Shown here: one piece after another, positions 36,698 through 49,450 of the stretch
Position numbering within the stretch: position 1 is the stretch's first letter
Layout of the letters: each line of letters begins with the position of its first letter
NCBI GenBank assembly: GCA_963513935.1
Contig: OY740768.1
Coordinates: forward strand, 42,340,368 to 42,404,367
Length of the DNA stretch: 64,000 nt
Source of the DNA: Aphrophora alni
Taxonomy: Eukaryota > Arthropoda > Insecta > Hemiptera > Aphrophoridae
Direction: 5' to 3'
Program-made: the position numbers and the translations under genes
The notes under the pieces: model-generated
What the model saw: the letters and a program-made list of their open reading frames with translations, nothing else
Database searches by the model: none
What the model was told of the DNA's origin: nothing

Positions 36698-39309
36698 CTC
36701 ACGATCTAAGACATTTTTTATTGTACAAGATTAATAAAATAAAAGTATATTTTTAGGTTAAATTATATAAAATGATAGATCTGTCTGATCAAACTGTTTA
36801 ACGGTATTGGTCAAACGTGGTCTTTAGGCGTATTTTAGCCGTTTTCTCATGTTTGTTTGTAAATTTGTCTGTTTTTCAACATTTAATGGAATTTGTTTTT
36901 TTAATTGCATTTATTTCATATAAGTTAATATCATCTACGCTCAAAGCTTGGCCTGCTTAAAAGTAAGGTTAATTACTTTTCAAACATACAAAGACTATTT
37001 ACTAGGACTTTTTACTATTTTAAAACATTTCTAATTATCATAGACCAGCCATGTCACAGAAAAAATTATGTTCACTGAAGATTTATAGATAATGCGTAAA
37101 ATATTTTACAAGTTCTGGTTTTCGTTATGACCTACCAGAGCAGTATTAATAGTTGCTGCTGGATTTAGAGACAGCTTGATCAACATTGTGATGGTGTACA
37201 AAATGCTTCCTAACGAAAAATTGACTTACGTTAGCGACATAAAGACGAAAAAGTGAACAATTGCTCCAGGACCAGCCATTTTCGTGTCAAACACATGAAA
37301 GATCCTTTTCAGTTTTACTATATTTTATAAACGAAATACGTTCTAAAACTCAACGGATCTTGTTTCTCTTACTCTTTCACGTTTGATTGTGTTTATTACC
37401 TACCATCCTGGTTATTTCTTCAAAAAGGAACTTCAGGAACCCGTAATCCGTTTCGCATCTAACAGAACGAATTAACATACACAAGGATTCACAAAACCAT
37501 ACTAATTCTTGTGTGGTATATAAACTATGATTAAAGTCATGTTGCTCTAGACGAGGTTTTAATTAAAAGATTGAAGAATGAACTGAACTTTTGGAGAAAT
37601 GTTTTGAGATAATTTATTGATATCTCATTCATGTTAACCACATACAACTTTCCACTCCGTGGAAAAGGCGCAAACATGGATGACTCAAACAAAGGGAACT
37701 TTGTTTTAACTATTGAACTTCTTGCAGAATATAAACCTGTTTTAAAAAAAACTAATACAAAACCCTCATGGCTCTGTAAATTACTTGAGCTGTATTGTTC
37801 AAAATGAAGTAATATCATTATTAGCTGATGATGTTCTGAATGATATTATATCAGAAATAAGAAGAGCGCCATTTTACAATAATTAAGGACAACGCAAGAT
37901 ATAGGTTATGTTAGGTTAGACTGATCAGATGAGCAAATGTTTTTGTTATGTTTAAGTAATTATCCACGAAAATGGAAAATCTTGTGAAATAAAGAAATGT
38001 GAATTGTTTTCGTCTTTTACAGCAGTAAAAGACAGCTTCTGAACATGCAGAACAAATCATCAAATCTATTACGGAAAAGTTCTAGACATAACGAAATGCC
38101 GAGGTGAAGGATTTAATGGAACTGCCGTAATGAGTTGAGTGTAGAATGAGGTTCAACAATCAATAGTATGTCCATTGCGCCATCCATAATCTGAACTTGT
38201 CCTTAAAGATGCAGCAGAGGTTAACCCGAAAATAGGGCAATTCTTTGAAACATTTCAAAATATCTTTGCCTTTTTGTACGGTAGGAATATTTGAGAGATT
38301 GTTAGAATCAACATAAACTGTTACTTTAAAAACACTAATTAATTCTACTCGCTGGACAGGAAGGTTCAATGCAGTGCATGCTCTTAAAGAAAGATTCACT
38401 GACGTTCTGAAAGCCTTATATCTTATAATATTGAGTAGCAAAATTTCTAGGAAAGAAATGTAGCTATTGGCAAGAAAGCACTCAAATCGTTCAGATTTGT
38501 TTTGGTGTTGGTAATTAAGTGTACAATTTTATAAAACATAAATATTTCCTCAAAAATAGTACTTAGAGAATCTCTAGATGTAAATGGCTCCTACGACCTT
38601 TAGGTTAATACTATTCAGAGATTACTGACCTTCATGGATCTTTCGATTTATTAATTGAAGAGGCATCCAAAATTTGCTAAAGATGTAAATATCGACTCGG
38701 TTTTCAAACAAGAGAGTCACTAAGGTGAAAAGACACTTTAATGAGCTTTGTAAAGATCAAAGGGTCACTGACCAATGACACTACATTGATACTATATGCT
38801 CACAAATTGACAACCAAACTTGACAAAGGCATGAAGTCAGTAGTAGACATATATATATATAGGGTAAATCAACCCTTCTTTTTGCTTAATCAACTAGAAA
38901 AAGAAACTAATTTGCAATAACCTTTCCAGACGACATAACTACTTATTTAGATCACAAATATTATCAATTAGAAGTTCCTTCAGAGTTAAGATTAAAAACA
39001 TGACCTCTAAAAGAGATTGTGAAAGAGTTTGCTAATCTAATATAAACATAGTTCTTTTATTTTTAGCTATCCTGATGTATGTATCCATTTTGTAATCGTT
39101 TCTGTTGCAGTGACCAAAGATGAAAGATCATTTTCTAAGTTAAAATTTATCAAAAATTATAAATTCAAGAACGCATAAACTGTTTTACTCTATTGTCAAT
39201 AGAAAATGAAAGAGCACAACAGATTAACGTCGATGTCTGCCGATATGAAATCAAGGAAAACAAATTTTCAAATCTCAAATTAAATCAATATTGTTCGACT
39301 GTAGAATAA

Positions 39310-41148
39310 ATAATTTTATTTTTTCTGATATCAACAAAAAATGGACTTTAAGTTTTGTTAAATTTTAGTCCTTGTTTTATTACTATAAATGTTCTTTTAA
39401 AAGTTGTTCTACGTTTCCTACATAATGCCAACGTAGTTAAATAATATTGAGCTATTCTAATTTTATAAAAAGTTCAGGTAATTTATCCATAAAAGACCAA
39501 GTTATTTTTACTTTGAAAAGGCATTTATTATTTTAGTTTGGTTTGACCTTAGGTCCTAAATAATTCCTGTTCATCTTATTTTAACGATAAGTGAGTGCAT
39601 AACTTTTAGACAAATATACAGCTAAATAAAATAGTCAACATCTCATTATTTAATGCCATTGTTTTTCAAATTTGTAAAATTAAGTATTATCTATGATTAC
39701 TTGTATATGTGTGGTTAAATGTAATTTATAATATAATTAGTATATAAATTAGATTTAAAACTCCTGAATTCACGTTAAGGGCCATTTGGGCCTTCTGCAC
39801 TGGAGCCTCTGTGAACCTAGTTACACCTATATCAGTAATATGAACAATCCAACATTATTGTATAATCTTAAAACCAGAATATTCCCAAGTGTTTTGGTAT
39901 GACATCGTTTCTCAGAATAAGAGTGAAACCATTTTGGGAATGTTTGTTTATTTCTAATTGAAGGTATAAGATCTGAAATTTATAATTTTGACTATAATTT
40001 GAATAGTTTGATCGTAGAAAGTTGAAGTTAATAATAATCAGATACGATTTCTACGGTTTGGTATATTTTAAGATATTTTAAATAAAATGATTGCAAAACT
40101 AATAATTTAAAACGACAACTATTTTAAAACGGACGTTTATCTGGTTAACGATTTGTTCGATATAAGGGTAATAACAAGCAGTTTACTAAATTTGAACAAA
40201 ATCTAACTATCTCTGTTCCAAAATACATAATCGCCAATATAATTCAAAGCTCTTTTTTCCGTAATAGCTTTTTGCGTTGAAGTAAATTTGAAAAAGTAAT
40301 AAATATTCAAATCAAATTGTTAAAGCATAAACTTAACAAGCAGTATTTTAAACAAGTAGGGAAATACTGTATACACGAAAATAGTTTTTTTTAAATCATA
40401 ATTTTTTCAAGTAAAAGGAAATAATATTTTTCCCCCGTGAAAATGTCACAGAATTTTCCTCCACTAATTATATTATTGATATTTACACACCGAGTTAGGC
40501 TAATCGCTCATCTCTGATAATTCCAGTTTTTCTCAAGAACAACAACGTATCCATGTGACATAAATTTTAATAATTTTGGCTTTATCTTTATCCCTAAAAA
40601 GATATAACGCTGGAGTGAAGTGGGGGGTATACGTATCAAGGAAAACGTCCTCATATCTTTAAAAGCCAGATGGGGGCCCCCACGTAAATGAGTAATGCTC
40701 TTGCACATTGAGTTTTACAGTTGTACATTTCTAGAAACTAAAATCACATTTTACTTTACTAGAATATAGAAACGTGAAACCCAGTGTTATAATTAGTGTA
40801 AAGTGGCCTGCAGTAGTGGTATAATATGTTTTAACATATACATATATAAACATTTACAGTTTTTTGTTACAATGCAACGCCTAAAGGTAAGATAAACGAT
40901 TGATTATTATTAAAATATGTAAACCTAATGTTAGATAATTTAAAATAAACAGCAATAAAACCACAAAAAGTTTTTTTCTTCAAAATTTATTTGTTTATTT
41001 GTTCAAAATCAACTTAATCAACAACAAAATCAACTCTTTGTATAGTAATTTAATGCAATATTAATAAAAATAATTCTTATGGTTTAATTAATCAGCAAAG
41101 TAAGATCTCGTTTTACTCGACCATTTGACATTTTATTTGTTTGTGATA
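39310..41148. other. Non-coding, with dispersed-repeat debris
   Basis: No gene seen. About 39815-39885 (CCTATATCAGTAATATGAAC ... ACCAGAAT) is homologous to 13470-13555. A perfect 12-bp palindrome TGGGGGCCCCCA lies at 40672-40683 in a less AT-rich patch. Confidence 0.45.
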
Positions 41149-41295
41149 AGGAAAACACAAACATGATCCATAAAAAATGATTTAATTTGCTTACCGCTAT
41201 CGGTTTCAACAAGTGACATACCCGTGCAAGTTGAACCGGTAGTGGTGGTAAACTCACTTCATGTGGTTTATAGCAGTGTTTGTGTTTTTCCTTAG
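41149..41295. repeat. Foldback repeat with 17-bp arms
   Basis: TAAGGAAAACACAAACA at about 41148-41164 pairs with TGTTTGTGTTTTTCCTTA at 41278-41295, leaving a loop of about 113 bp. Inside the loop, ACCGCTATCGGTT forms a small near-palindrome. The organisation resembles the nested foldback at 26227-26375, though the arm sequences differ. Confidence 0.7.
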
Positions 41296-41515
41296 CACAT
41301 AATGTTTGATTTCCAGCTTTCAGAATCCTCAAATTTCAAAATAATTAATATCTTCTTTTTTTGTTTGTCAATTAACTACGGCCAAACCCGTTTACCATTT
41401 TTAATTAAATTTAAAAGAACCTAATTTCGTGTTACAAAAATATAAAATAAATTATCATTTACAGTTTTTTCCCTGTGTTTTCATTTAAAACTTGATTTAA
41501 CTCTGATGTAACTTG
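41296..41515. other. Short non-coding spacer
   Basis: AT-rich, no feature recognised. Confidence 0.4.
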
Positions 41516-41852
41516 TATACAGTGTCCCGACTAAAAAGGTGGACTAACTATTCCTTTTCGCATTATATATATCAAAACGATCAAAAACTCTCAAATAACA
41601 TACAGTCGAATTTCTTTTTATTATCGTCTATCCATTTTTTTTTATTTTACAAAAAAACATTATATTTTCAGAAATAGTTAAGATATCAAGTTCAGATTTG
41701 GTATAAGCATTTTGTATGTTGTTTTTACGTGCGTACCAAAACGCAATGACTTTATTTTTATAATTTCCAAATGGCGGCCGTTTAAAATGTTTAACGTTGA
41801 AAATATCAAAAACTGTTAATTAGCCTGTCCAACTTTTTGGGACACCTTTATA
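41516..41852. mobile_element. Mariner-type MITE with CAGTGTCCC ends
   Basis: The left end TATACAGTGTCCCGACTAAA (then AAGGTGGAC) and the right end, read as complement TATAAAGGTGTCCCAAAAAG (then TTGGACAGG), are imperfect inverted repeats next to TA dinucleotides. The length is about 337 bp. There is no ORF. The interior has AAATGGCGGCCGTTTAAAAT, echoed near 7600. Confidence 0.7.
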
Positions 41853-44226
41853 TGTAACAATAAATTAATGTAAAATGTAACAATATTCAAATCCTTTACA
41901 CTTCCACAAAGACCGAGGAATACTGTTCACAAAACCACTAGCATTATTAAATTTAAAACTTTGAAAAAGTATAAGACACATTTACTACAACTGTGTCAAT
42001 CTCGAATCTACATATTCATTATATTGTTCATATATTTCCCCACTAATTACTTACGAAAATCTGAAACCTTATTCAGTGCGGTAACAATTTAAAAAAAATA
42101 GTATAGTAAAGTACTAATATTCTTTATTAAGAATAACCATAAAAGAAGTATCAACTACCTGTTAATTTCATCTATGTTTAAAGGGTTAAATTATATCAAA
42201 ATCTTCATTTCAGATTGAATTATTTTGAACTACTGTAGTCGTATGCTGTCTGTAGCGTTAACTCTCTTGTTTTCCCCATACACACAATAGACCATAACTA
42301 TTTATAGGTCAAGATTAACTACATCCTTAATGTTGTTTTACTAAGTCCTTGATTTTTTTAATTTCAACATATTTTGACTCGGCCTAAATATTTGTTCATG
42401 GCTCATAGATTTTACACATAGAATGGACAATAGATTTCTAGATTTGCTTTTGGTTTTGAATACGCTAGCTGATACCATTCATTACCACGTATTTTTTCAT
42501 GGTTTGTTCAGGGACGTTTATATAAGATATGATACAATTGTCGTGGCGGTTATATTAGATTGGTGAATTTTCTTTGAGATACAATTCAGTTATGAAAGAT
42601 TATCTTTAATTTGGGTGTTTAGGGTCTTTTCTGTGAGATATAACCCCGATTAGTCGGAGATTGTCTAGACTAAGAAACAAGTTGGACTGGAGATTCTTCT
42701 GCATCAGAGAATGTTCGGGGTCTTTCATTGAAACGCAATATAGTTTTTTTATGATTGTCTTATGGTCGGGGTATGTTCGTGGATTCCTTAAGATAAAATC
42801 CAGTTGTGAAGGAAATTGTCTTGAATCGAGTTTGTATGAAGACATTTCTTCTGGTATGATACCGCGTTTTAGAGTCTTTCAATGAAACAGAATCTAGCTG
42901 TTCCTCATTATGTGTTAGAGTGAGCCGCGAACATGGATTATACATATCCATAAGATAGTGGAGATAGTGACAGTTATTTTTAAAGATGGGCTGATGTTTG
43001 TTTTAAGAATTTTTAAACTGTGATTGCGATATTCTTCTATATAACAAAGCGGATTTTCTAATATTTTGATTTCGTTTTCCTTACACTCGTTATGCGATTT
43101 CTAGATGATAATAAAATTATTCAAACTACACTAACATATCATGAAGCTAGTAAAGTGTTGGCCATAAATCTGTATCACACAGTCTCTTAATTTCGGAATG
43201 TACACACGTCGTCATAAATTAAAACGAACAAATAAATTGCATTTTTAACAAAGACGTCTCATAATAAACTACTGACGATTTATTATTATCAAAAAAATGA
43301 TGAAATGTTGTGAACGTGACTCAATTGTTACTGCGATAAATTAATTTTATTGGCTTGTTGACACCACTTGGCAAGTTGATAACGATATTGCTACTTGTAG
43401 TGCACACTCAATAATAGAAGCATATTGTTTCCTCAACGTTATACAGACTATACGAGTTCAATTGGAATTAATTTATTGTTTGACGAAACATGAAATTTGT
43501 TTAATTATTTTTAGCTTCAATTAGGATTTTATTGATTGTAAAATTACAGACGACTGTCTTTTATTATTTATACATGTAGCAGATCAGTTGGGTACTACAT
43601 TTGATTGAAATTACATTATCATATTCTGCAATTACCAGCGGAGGGGAGGGGAGAGGTGGATGTATGACAAGTCCATTCATCAAAAACCCCAACTTTGCCC
43701 TAAAACCGAACACAACAAAGTTTAGTTCTACACTATTATCACACACAGGATGTGGTAATTTTAAAACACGACAGATCTCTATTCCCATAAATTGTCATGT
43801 ACAGAGACAAGTTGATAGTACGTGAATGTATGCTCGAAACTGTTTAATTAACCGTTGATATAATTAATGGAATCTCTCAATTGAGGGAAAATAACGTCCA
43901 CGATGTGTTTTGGTCTCTGTGAAATTACTAGACTACCAACTGAAAGTGACGGATTACACTCCCACCCTTCATCGATTTGAATAAATCTCCAATTTTCACG
44001 TCCCAAATACAGTGTTATAAAAGTATCGTACTAATGCTAAAATTATCTTGAGATCCTACTAAAAAATTTAACCATTATCAGAATGATGTCTGTCTACCTA
44101 TCTGCCTGTCCAACTATGACATTATTGTCAACTATTATCTTCGGAGGTTATTCACATATTGTCGTGGGATGTGCGAACGTAGGATGAGCGAACCAGAAGA
44201 AGATTCATAGTGGGCTGTGCGAACAA
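41853..44226. other. Non-coding, with weak tandem structure
   Basis: Between 42570 and 42900 similar phrases recur: GAGATACAATTCAGTTATGA, AAGATAAAATCCAGTTGTGA, and GGTCTTTCATTGAAACGCAA with AGTCTTTCAATGAAACAGAA. This suggests an old degenerate repeat with no clear period. A G-rich GGAGGGGAGGGGAGAGG near 43641-43659 could form a weak G-quadruplex. No gene seen. Confidence 0.4.
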
Positions 44227-44374
44227 CAATGGATACGCAGGACAATGACCTACGAACAAAGCTACAAACTACAATACAATGGATACACAGGACAATGACC
44301 TTCGGATAAAACTACAAACTACAATACAATGGATACGCAGGACAATGACCTTCGGACAATGCTTCAAACTAATA
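44227..44374. repeat. 50-bp tandem repeat, about 3 copies
   Basis: Units start at 44227, 44277 and 44327. They read CAATGGATACGCAGGACAAT then GACCTTCGGACAAAGCTACA and AACTACAATA. Identity is high, suggesting a recent amplification. Confidence 0.92.
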
Positions 44375-46739
44375 TCCTAATAATTAGGGGAACTTATTCA
44401 CTGTAACATTTTAACAATGAACTACTTCTCAATATCATGACTCACACTATCCGTCCATCTCCCGCACACCCACTCGAGTAGAGCACACACGGAAGAGTTA
44501 CTTAATGCGCTTCAGTCTATTGTTAGTGCACACTTTGTGAATATTTCTTTAGTCGGTTGAGTAATTTCAACGGTTTAATACAGAGGGTTAAATTTATTTT
44601 ATAAAATTAGTATCTAAGGGTTAATTTATTTATACATAGTAGGTAGGTAAGCGAGATATCACACTAGAAGGAATAGTTGTATGATAATTCGTTACTTCTC
44701 TATTAACGGAGGGCTACTAGAATTTTCATTTAATCATTATTTAGCATTAACGGGGGAGGGGAGGACACTTGAATTTTTAATATTATTCTGTCACGTAGGT
44801 ACATCTACTTTCCAACCAGTAAGATGGAGGCTTGACCTGGCCCTTTGTCATTGTTATATGTCTTTGATTTTATATGTCTACTGGTTAACTGATCCGGGAG
44901 GTGGAAGGGATTTCAGCTTAAAATCTTGATATTTTAGGTTTAGTTTTATTTTACAAGTGTAGAAGTCTAAGGTAGTATAGTTTAGAATCTAGACCTTCTG
45001 ATTATGATACAATGTACTTTAAGGGCTTTTAGAGCAATAAACAAAATAAAATACAATAATTGTATTTTATTTATTGTTTCTAGTGATTTTGGTTAGGGGT
45101 ATATTCAAAACATTATTTAGACATGTAGATTATTAAATATGTATTTTATTAATTTTGGTATGGCAGATCCTACCTATGTTATAGAATAGCCCTGCGACCA
45201 GGGGTTAAACTGGTGGGCCGTTTGATTCAAGTTATACAAATTGATATAGAGTCGGTATTTTATGAAATTATTAAAATTCGACCTAATTTAATAAGTGTTA
45301 GGGTTGAAAATCTAATGTAGATAAAACATGATTATTAGGATAATATTTGACTAAAGCTTTTAGGAAACACCCTATTTAGTCAAAGTAATAAACAGTGAAA
45401 CTATATTTTTCTGTTTTCAACTTTTTATTTTCTTAATAGATTTTGATGAAACACGCTTTACATTTGTTTAAGTATGGCAAATAATATCTCATGTTTGTAG
45501 GCCTACATTTTACCGTAGTAAACTAAAACAATCTCGATACACAGCTACATAACACCGATGAGAATTAGAAAAATCATCATAGTAAAAAAAGGAGTTTGGT
45601 AATTGTATAGAATACCCTAACACAAGAAAACTCAGTCAATGAGCATGTGTTATTTACTAATTTTACCTCTTTAGCATTTACTACAAAAATGTGTAACATT
45701 GATTGCATATATTCAGGTTTACAATTGGTGGTTCAACGTGTGGTACTTCAATATTGATTTTTATAGTAGAAAGTTGGACAGGGGAATCATTAAGTGAAAA
45801 ATCACAATCTGCACATTTTGAAATAAATTAAGCTACTTTTAAATGAATTATTGTAAAATTATGGGCAGATTATACTTTAAACTTTTTTAAACTAAATATT
45901 TATTTATTTTAAACTAAATACACAAACTGATCTATCTAGAGAGCAAACGAATTTTTCAAAATCATTTAAAATTTGTTTTACGAGAGGAGATCAGTATCCT
46001 AGGTGTCTTACAGTAAGGACTAAATTGTTAATTACTGTAGTTTAATTTCCCGATGAAAACTTATAGTTAGTGATAATAAGCGAAAATATGTTTTGAAGAA
46101 CCAGCTGGTTTTAATTTTTTTGTAAACATAACCTCAACATAAGCTTTAAATTTGTAACAGCTGATGAGCTAAAAACATCTGTTAGATATGGTGTAGGTGT
46201 AGACTGATAAAACAGATTTGTTTGAATCGTAGTAAAACTTTAAAGTTGTTTTAAGCTTGCTATGGAACATGACTATGGCTATAGGCTACTTTAAAATTAA
46301 AATCAAATAAACCAGCTTTATTTTATAGACAGTGCTATCGTTTGTATCATTAATTGTCTTCCTCGTAGCATAGAACCTCGTGTCAAACCCATTAACCGTT
46401 TCTGTGCATAGATAAGAAAAACTGCCCATTTGGTAATATTGTGGTTTACATTTTATTTTAGCTTACTAATGCACTTTAAAGTATAACTGCGTAATTTATT
46501 ATAAAAAATTGCCATTTTTTAATAATGAATTTATGCTACATAATTCTGATATTAGTGCGATATTTAAAGATTACCATTTCAAATATTTAATTTTTAACAG
46601 AAGAGACTTTCCACGGCACCACTTCTTTTCGTCCTGGAACTTATACTCTACTTTAGTTCTCATAAGCCTAATGTCTTACTTTAAACTGTGCTCTACACTC
46701 GACAAGAGTGAACAAATTTTAATCAAATTTGCTCTGTAG
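44375..46739. other. Non-coding, no gene seen
   Basis: AT-rich. A G-rich phrase GGGGGAGGGGAGGAC lies near 44751-44766. Short ORFs at 44681-44929 and 46509-46739 have no recognised domain. Confidence 0.45.
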
Positions 46740-47375
46740 ATATATCTCGCGATTTTTTCCCCCATAATTTAGGAGTAACAAACATATGTAAAGAAAAAAC
46801 AGAACATTCTGATTTTCTCAAGATCGCTTATAACGATTTTGATAAAATTTTCTCAAGTGTAGCCTCTAAGGGCCCAAACAGAATCTAGCTATTAATCACA
46901 ATCTCTTCAAAAATACCTGTTACTACCAAAAAAATATATAAATCACCCACGGGGGTTGTTACAAAAAGACATAATTTCTCAAAAAATCGTCAAATTGTGT
47001 TGGTTTCGTTCAAATTTTAGTGAAATGTAAAGATTAAAGACCCTAATCCGTGCCAAAAATTGGAAGTGAAAGAATATTAAGTTTCAGAAAATATTAAATT
47101 GTCAAAAAAAGAACGTTGACCGTCGTCATAAAAACGCGATTTAATTTTAATACTATAGGCGAGGACGCGTTTATGGTACAAGAAAAGGAAGTTTAGTTCC
47201 TATTTAAATACTCTATATAAATATTTTAACAAAGGTAGTGACTATAGTTTATTTTCACTTTTTGGCTGACAATTACCAAACTGTGATTCTTTTGTTTTGA
47301 TAGGTTTTCATTTGTTTTTTGGCGTTAGGTAAGTGAGAAATTTACGCAATATTTGTCCACAAATTATTATAATTT
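46740..47375 (+). repeat. Roughly 650-bp dispersed element, plus orientation
   Basis: Colinear with the reverse complement of 20500-21250 (shared blocks listed at that entry). Both copies end in a TTTTCACTTTTTGGCTGACA block followed about 90-100 bases later by GTGAGAAATTTACGCAATA. No coding capacity. Confidence 0.75.
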
Positions 47376-48348
47376 CAAATAAACGAAAGACCGATATACT
47401 AAAACAGAATTTTGAAATTACTACTCATTTCTTAATTTAATTAACTAAAACCAATTTCATTTTAATGTACATATCATTAATTTTATTTTAAACATCGTCT
47501 TTTTTTCATTTTAATTCATATTGTTATAACAGGAAACAAGTGAAACTACTCGAAAGGTTAAATGCAATCATTTTTAATGATAAACTCGTGTAAAAGTTTC
47601 TTTCTACTTATGTTGGAAAACCACATACCGTCATAAGTATTAAGTATTACCACTCCCATAGCCATGGTTACTGGAAGAGTGAATAGACACGTACAGTAGA
47701 ACAGCTGCTAATGATAATACAAACGTAATAATGTAAACTTGAATAGGAATGGTGGGGTGAAGGTCGTTTATACGTCACAGTTATTCACAAAGCTCGTCGT
47801 AGCCTACTTTTGACAATTTCATGAAAACGATGAGTCAGACTAAAAATGTCAACACATTATGTAACTTTCTGATTACAGAAGTGCACGGAGCAAAAACATT
47901 ACTAAAACGTTCACATAATATGTACATCTAATAGAAAACTAACAAAAACATTCTATTGGGAAATGTTGGATTGTTCAAATTCATTATTAGTTTACACAAG
48001 TCATTTTCCCAACTCAAATTTTAATTGTGTGAAATTATTTTTGGGTAACTATGTATATAAACATGTATCGAGATTGTGAAAACATCATATACTGCATTCC
48101 TTTTACACACAAATAAGAAAATCATGCGAATAAATAATTAAAAATAAAATACATTCGTCGATAACAACAAAATCTCCGTTTCTGAAAAACTGTTCCAAAA
48201 CGGTTGTTTAATCTCCATCAAGAAAAGAACATGATAATGACTGATAGTCTAAACGCGTTATGTGAAGAAAATACAAAAGGACATCAAAACAAGGATTGTT
48301 CGACTGCATCACCATAACGTAATAATTGATATAATAAACTAAACGTTT
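47376..48348. other. Non-coding, no gene seen
   Basis: AT-rich; no feature recognised. Confidence 0.45.
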
Positions 48349-48469
48349 AATTTTATTATTATGCATTTTTCGGACATTTGCCATCATTTGTGTGTTAAAA
48401 ATCACACAATTTTTTTTAACACACACACAAATGATGGCAAATGTCCGAAAAATGCATAATAAAAAAATT
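48349..48469. repeat. Long near-perfect hairpin
   Basis: The left arm (about 48349-48401) and right arm (about 48416-48469) are inverted complements over about 50 bp with only a few mismatches, separated by about 14 bases. The arm core is CGGACATTTGCCATCATTTG then TGTGTTAA. The same phrase ends the dispersed repeat at 23771-23990, so the hairpin looks like two copies of that element end joined head to head. If transcribed it would give a long double-stranded stem. Confidence 0.93.
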
Positions 48470-49039
48470 GAACTTCCATCATTAACAAGTAATTTCAAAC
48501 AGAGAATAAACGTTTAAGCCCTAAAAGTGTCTCAAACAGCACATAAAATAAAATTACTATTGGCAAGTATATTGGAGGGAGGAACATCAACAATTCGGAT
48601 TTATTTTTATTAAAATTTGTTCTAAATCGATTTGGTTAAATTTTAGATGTTAACATGGCGACAAGATTAGATTAGTATAGAAATAGATATAAATTGTTTA
48701 TTTTCGTTTTCAAACATACATAATTATAACAAATTTGTATTTACAGTAACTTTTACAAAACAAAATATAAAATAAACTATTCTTCTACATACCATTCATT
48801 ATATACACTTCTCCATACACTTTTTACCTTAAATTGTTTTTTATTTTAACATGGAAATATGTTTTGGTCGAGTACTTGAGAGGGATAAAATTAGATCTAG
48901 ATCTTTGGGTTAATTTTGATATATTACACCCCCTAAAAAGGGGACCAAGATTCAATTTTACGTTTTAAACGGGTAACTTTTCAATTGATTGAATTGTAGT
49001 GGTAATCGTTTTCCTCTAGTAGAGAGAAAAGGGGAAGAG
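48470..49039. other. Upstream flank of the coiled-coil gene
   Basis: AT-rich. A perfect AGATCTAGATCT palindrome lies near 48893-48904 and a small CCCCTAAAAAGGGG stem near 48942. No gene seen. Confidence 0.45.
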
Positions 49040-49375
49040 AATAATATCCGAGAGAGAGAGAGAGTTATCCCCTCCACCAGGAAAAGCAGAATTATAACTC
49101 TACAGCGCATGTATTTTACTCATTCTATTAAGAACACATGATGGAGGCAGATGTAGTTCCGAGCTAATCTTTTAAACAACGTTCTTCCATCGTGTATGTT
49201 AATTTGATCTCGCTCTTAATAGTCTTTACGTTTTGATCTCAGTAATAAGTATTTACTTGTGTGTGTATATATATTTCTACAGTATTTATTAGTGCGGTAG
49301 TGTATTTAAACAATGTATTCAGTATTAAAAAAGTTGTGATAGTTTTGGTTTTCATCGAATTATAAGTTCGTCGTT
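49040..49375 (+). promoter_or_regulatory. Putative promoter and 5' UTR of the coiled-coil gene
   Basis: Position is the main argument: this is the segment just upstream of the first coding exon. A GAGAGAGAGAGAGAG run at 49050-49064 is the kind of site bound by GAGA-factor proteins in insects. A TATATATA string at 49266-49273 could serve as a TATA box about 100 bases before the ATG. TTTCTACAG at 49274-49282 could instead be a splice acceptor, in which case the true promoter is further upstream. An in-frame TAG at 49340-49342 closes the frame before the ATG. Confidence 0.3.
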
Positions 49376-49450
49376 ATGAAATCGAAAACTCAAGATTCTA
49401 AAATAATGTCTCGATCAAGAAGCGCCCAAATCTATAGAGATTATTCAAAA
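49376..49450 (+). CDS. First coding exon of an unrecognised coiled-coil gene (partial)
   Basis: ATG at 49376 opens 25 codons, starting MKSKTQDSKIMSRSRSAQIY, and ends in phase 0 at a strong donor, AAAA|GTAAGT, at 49450/49451. It is the first ATG after an in-frame TAG 36 bases upstream. A second Met at codon 11 is an alternative start. The encoded stretch is basic and Ser/Arg-rich, likely disordered. It joins in frame either to the coiled-coil exon at 63108 or to a short terminal exon at 49815. The exon call rests on the donor, the upstream stop and matching phases, not on similarity to a known family, which I could not identify. Confidence 0.55.

Larger units (their letters stand above)
35740..39309 (+). 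pseudogene. Decayed hAT transposase, ZMYM1-like
   Basis: A recognisable hAT-superfamily transposase relic broken by stops, frameshifts and insertions. A Lys-rich start lies at 35740, with a likely GT-AG intron at 35879-36073 and a second exon at 36074-36180. The core resumes at about 37560 with FWRNVL, then LRGKGANMDDSNKGNF (about 37650-37700) and DDVLNDIISEI (about 37828). It continues with CRGEGFNGTAVMS (38097-38135), a segment like the usual LVL-DAA region, NSTRWTGRFNAVHALKERF (from about 38340) and FDLLIEEASKI (about 38645). It ends in the dimerisation signature ERSFSKLKFIKNY (39122-39160) and LSIENERAQQINVD. This order matches the hAT transposases related to ZMYM1. The stretch normally between ISEI and CRG, which includes an Asp-containing catalytic segment, is missing. 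The zinc-finger part is not readable. It is not expected to make active protein, although it may still serve as a source of piRNA or chimeric exons. Confidence 0.9.

Noticed and set aside
41084..41332. 82-codon minus-strand ORF
   Set aside because: Coincides with a foldback repeat; no domain recognised.
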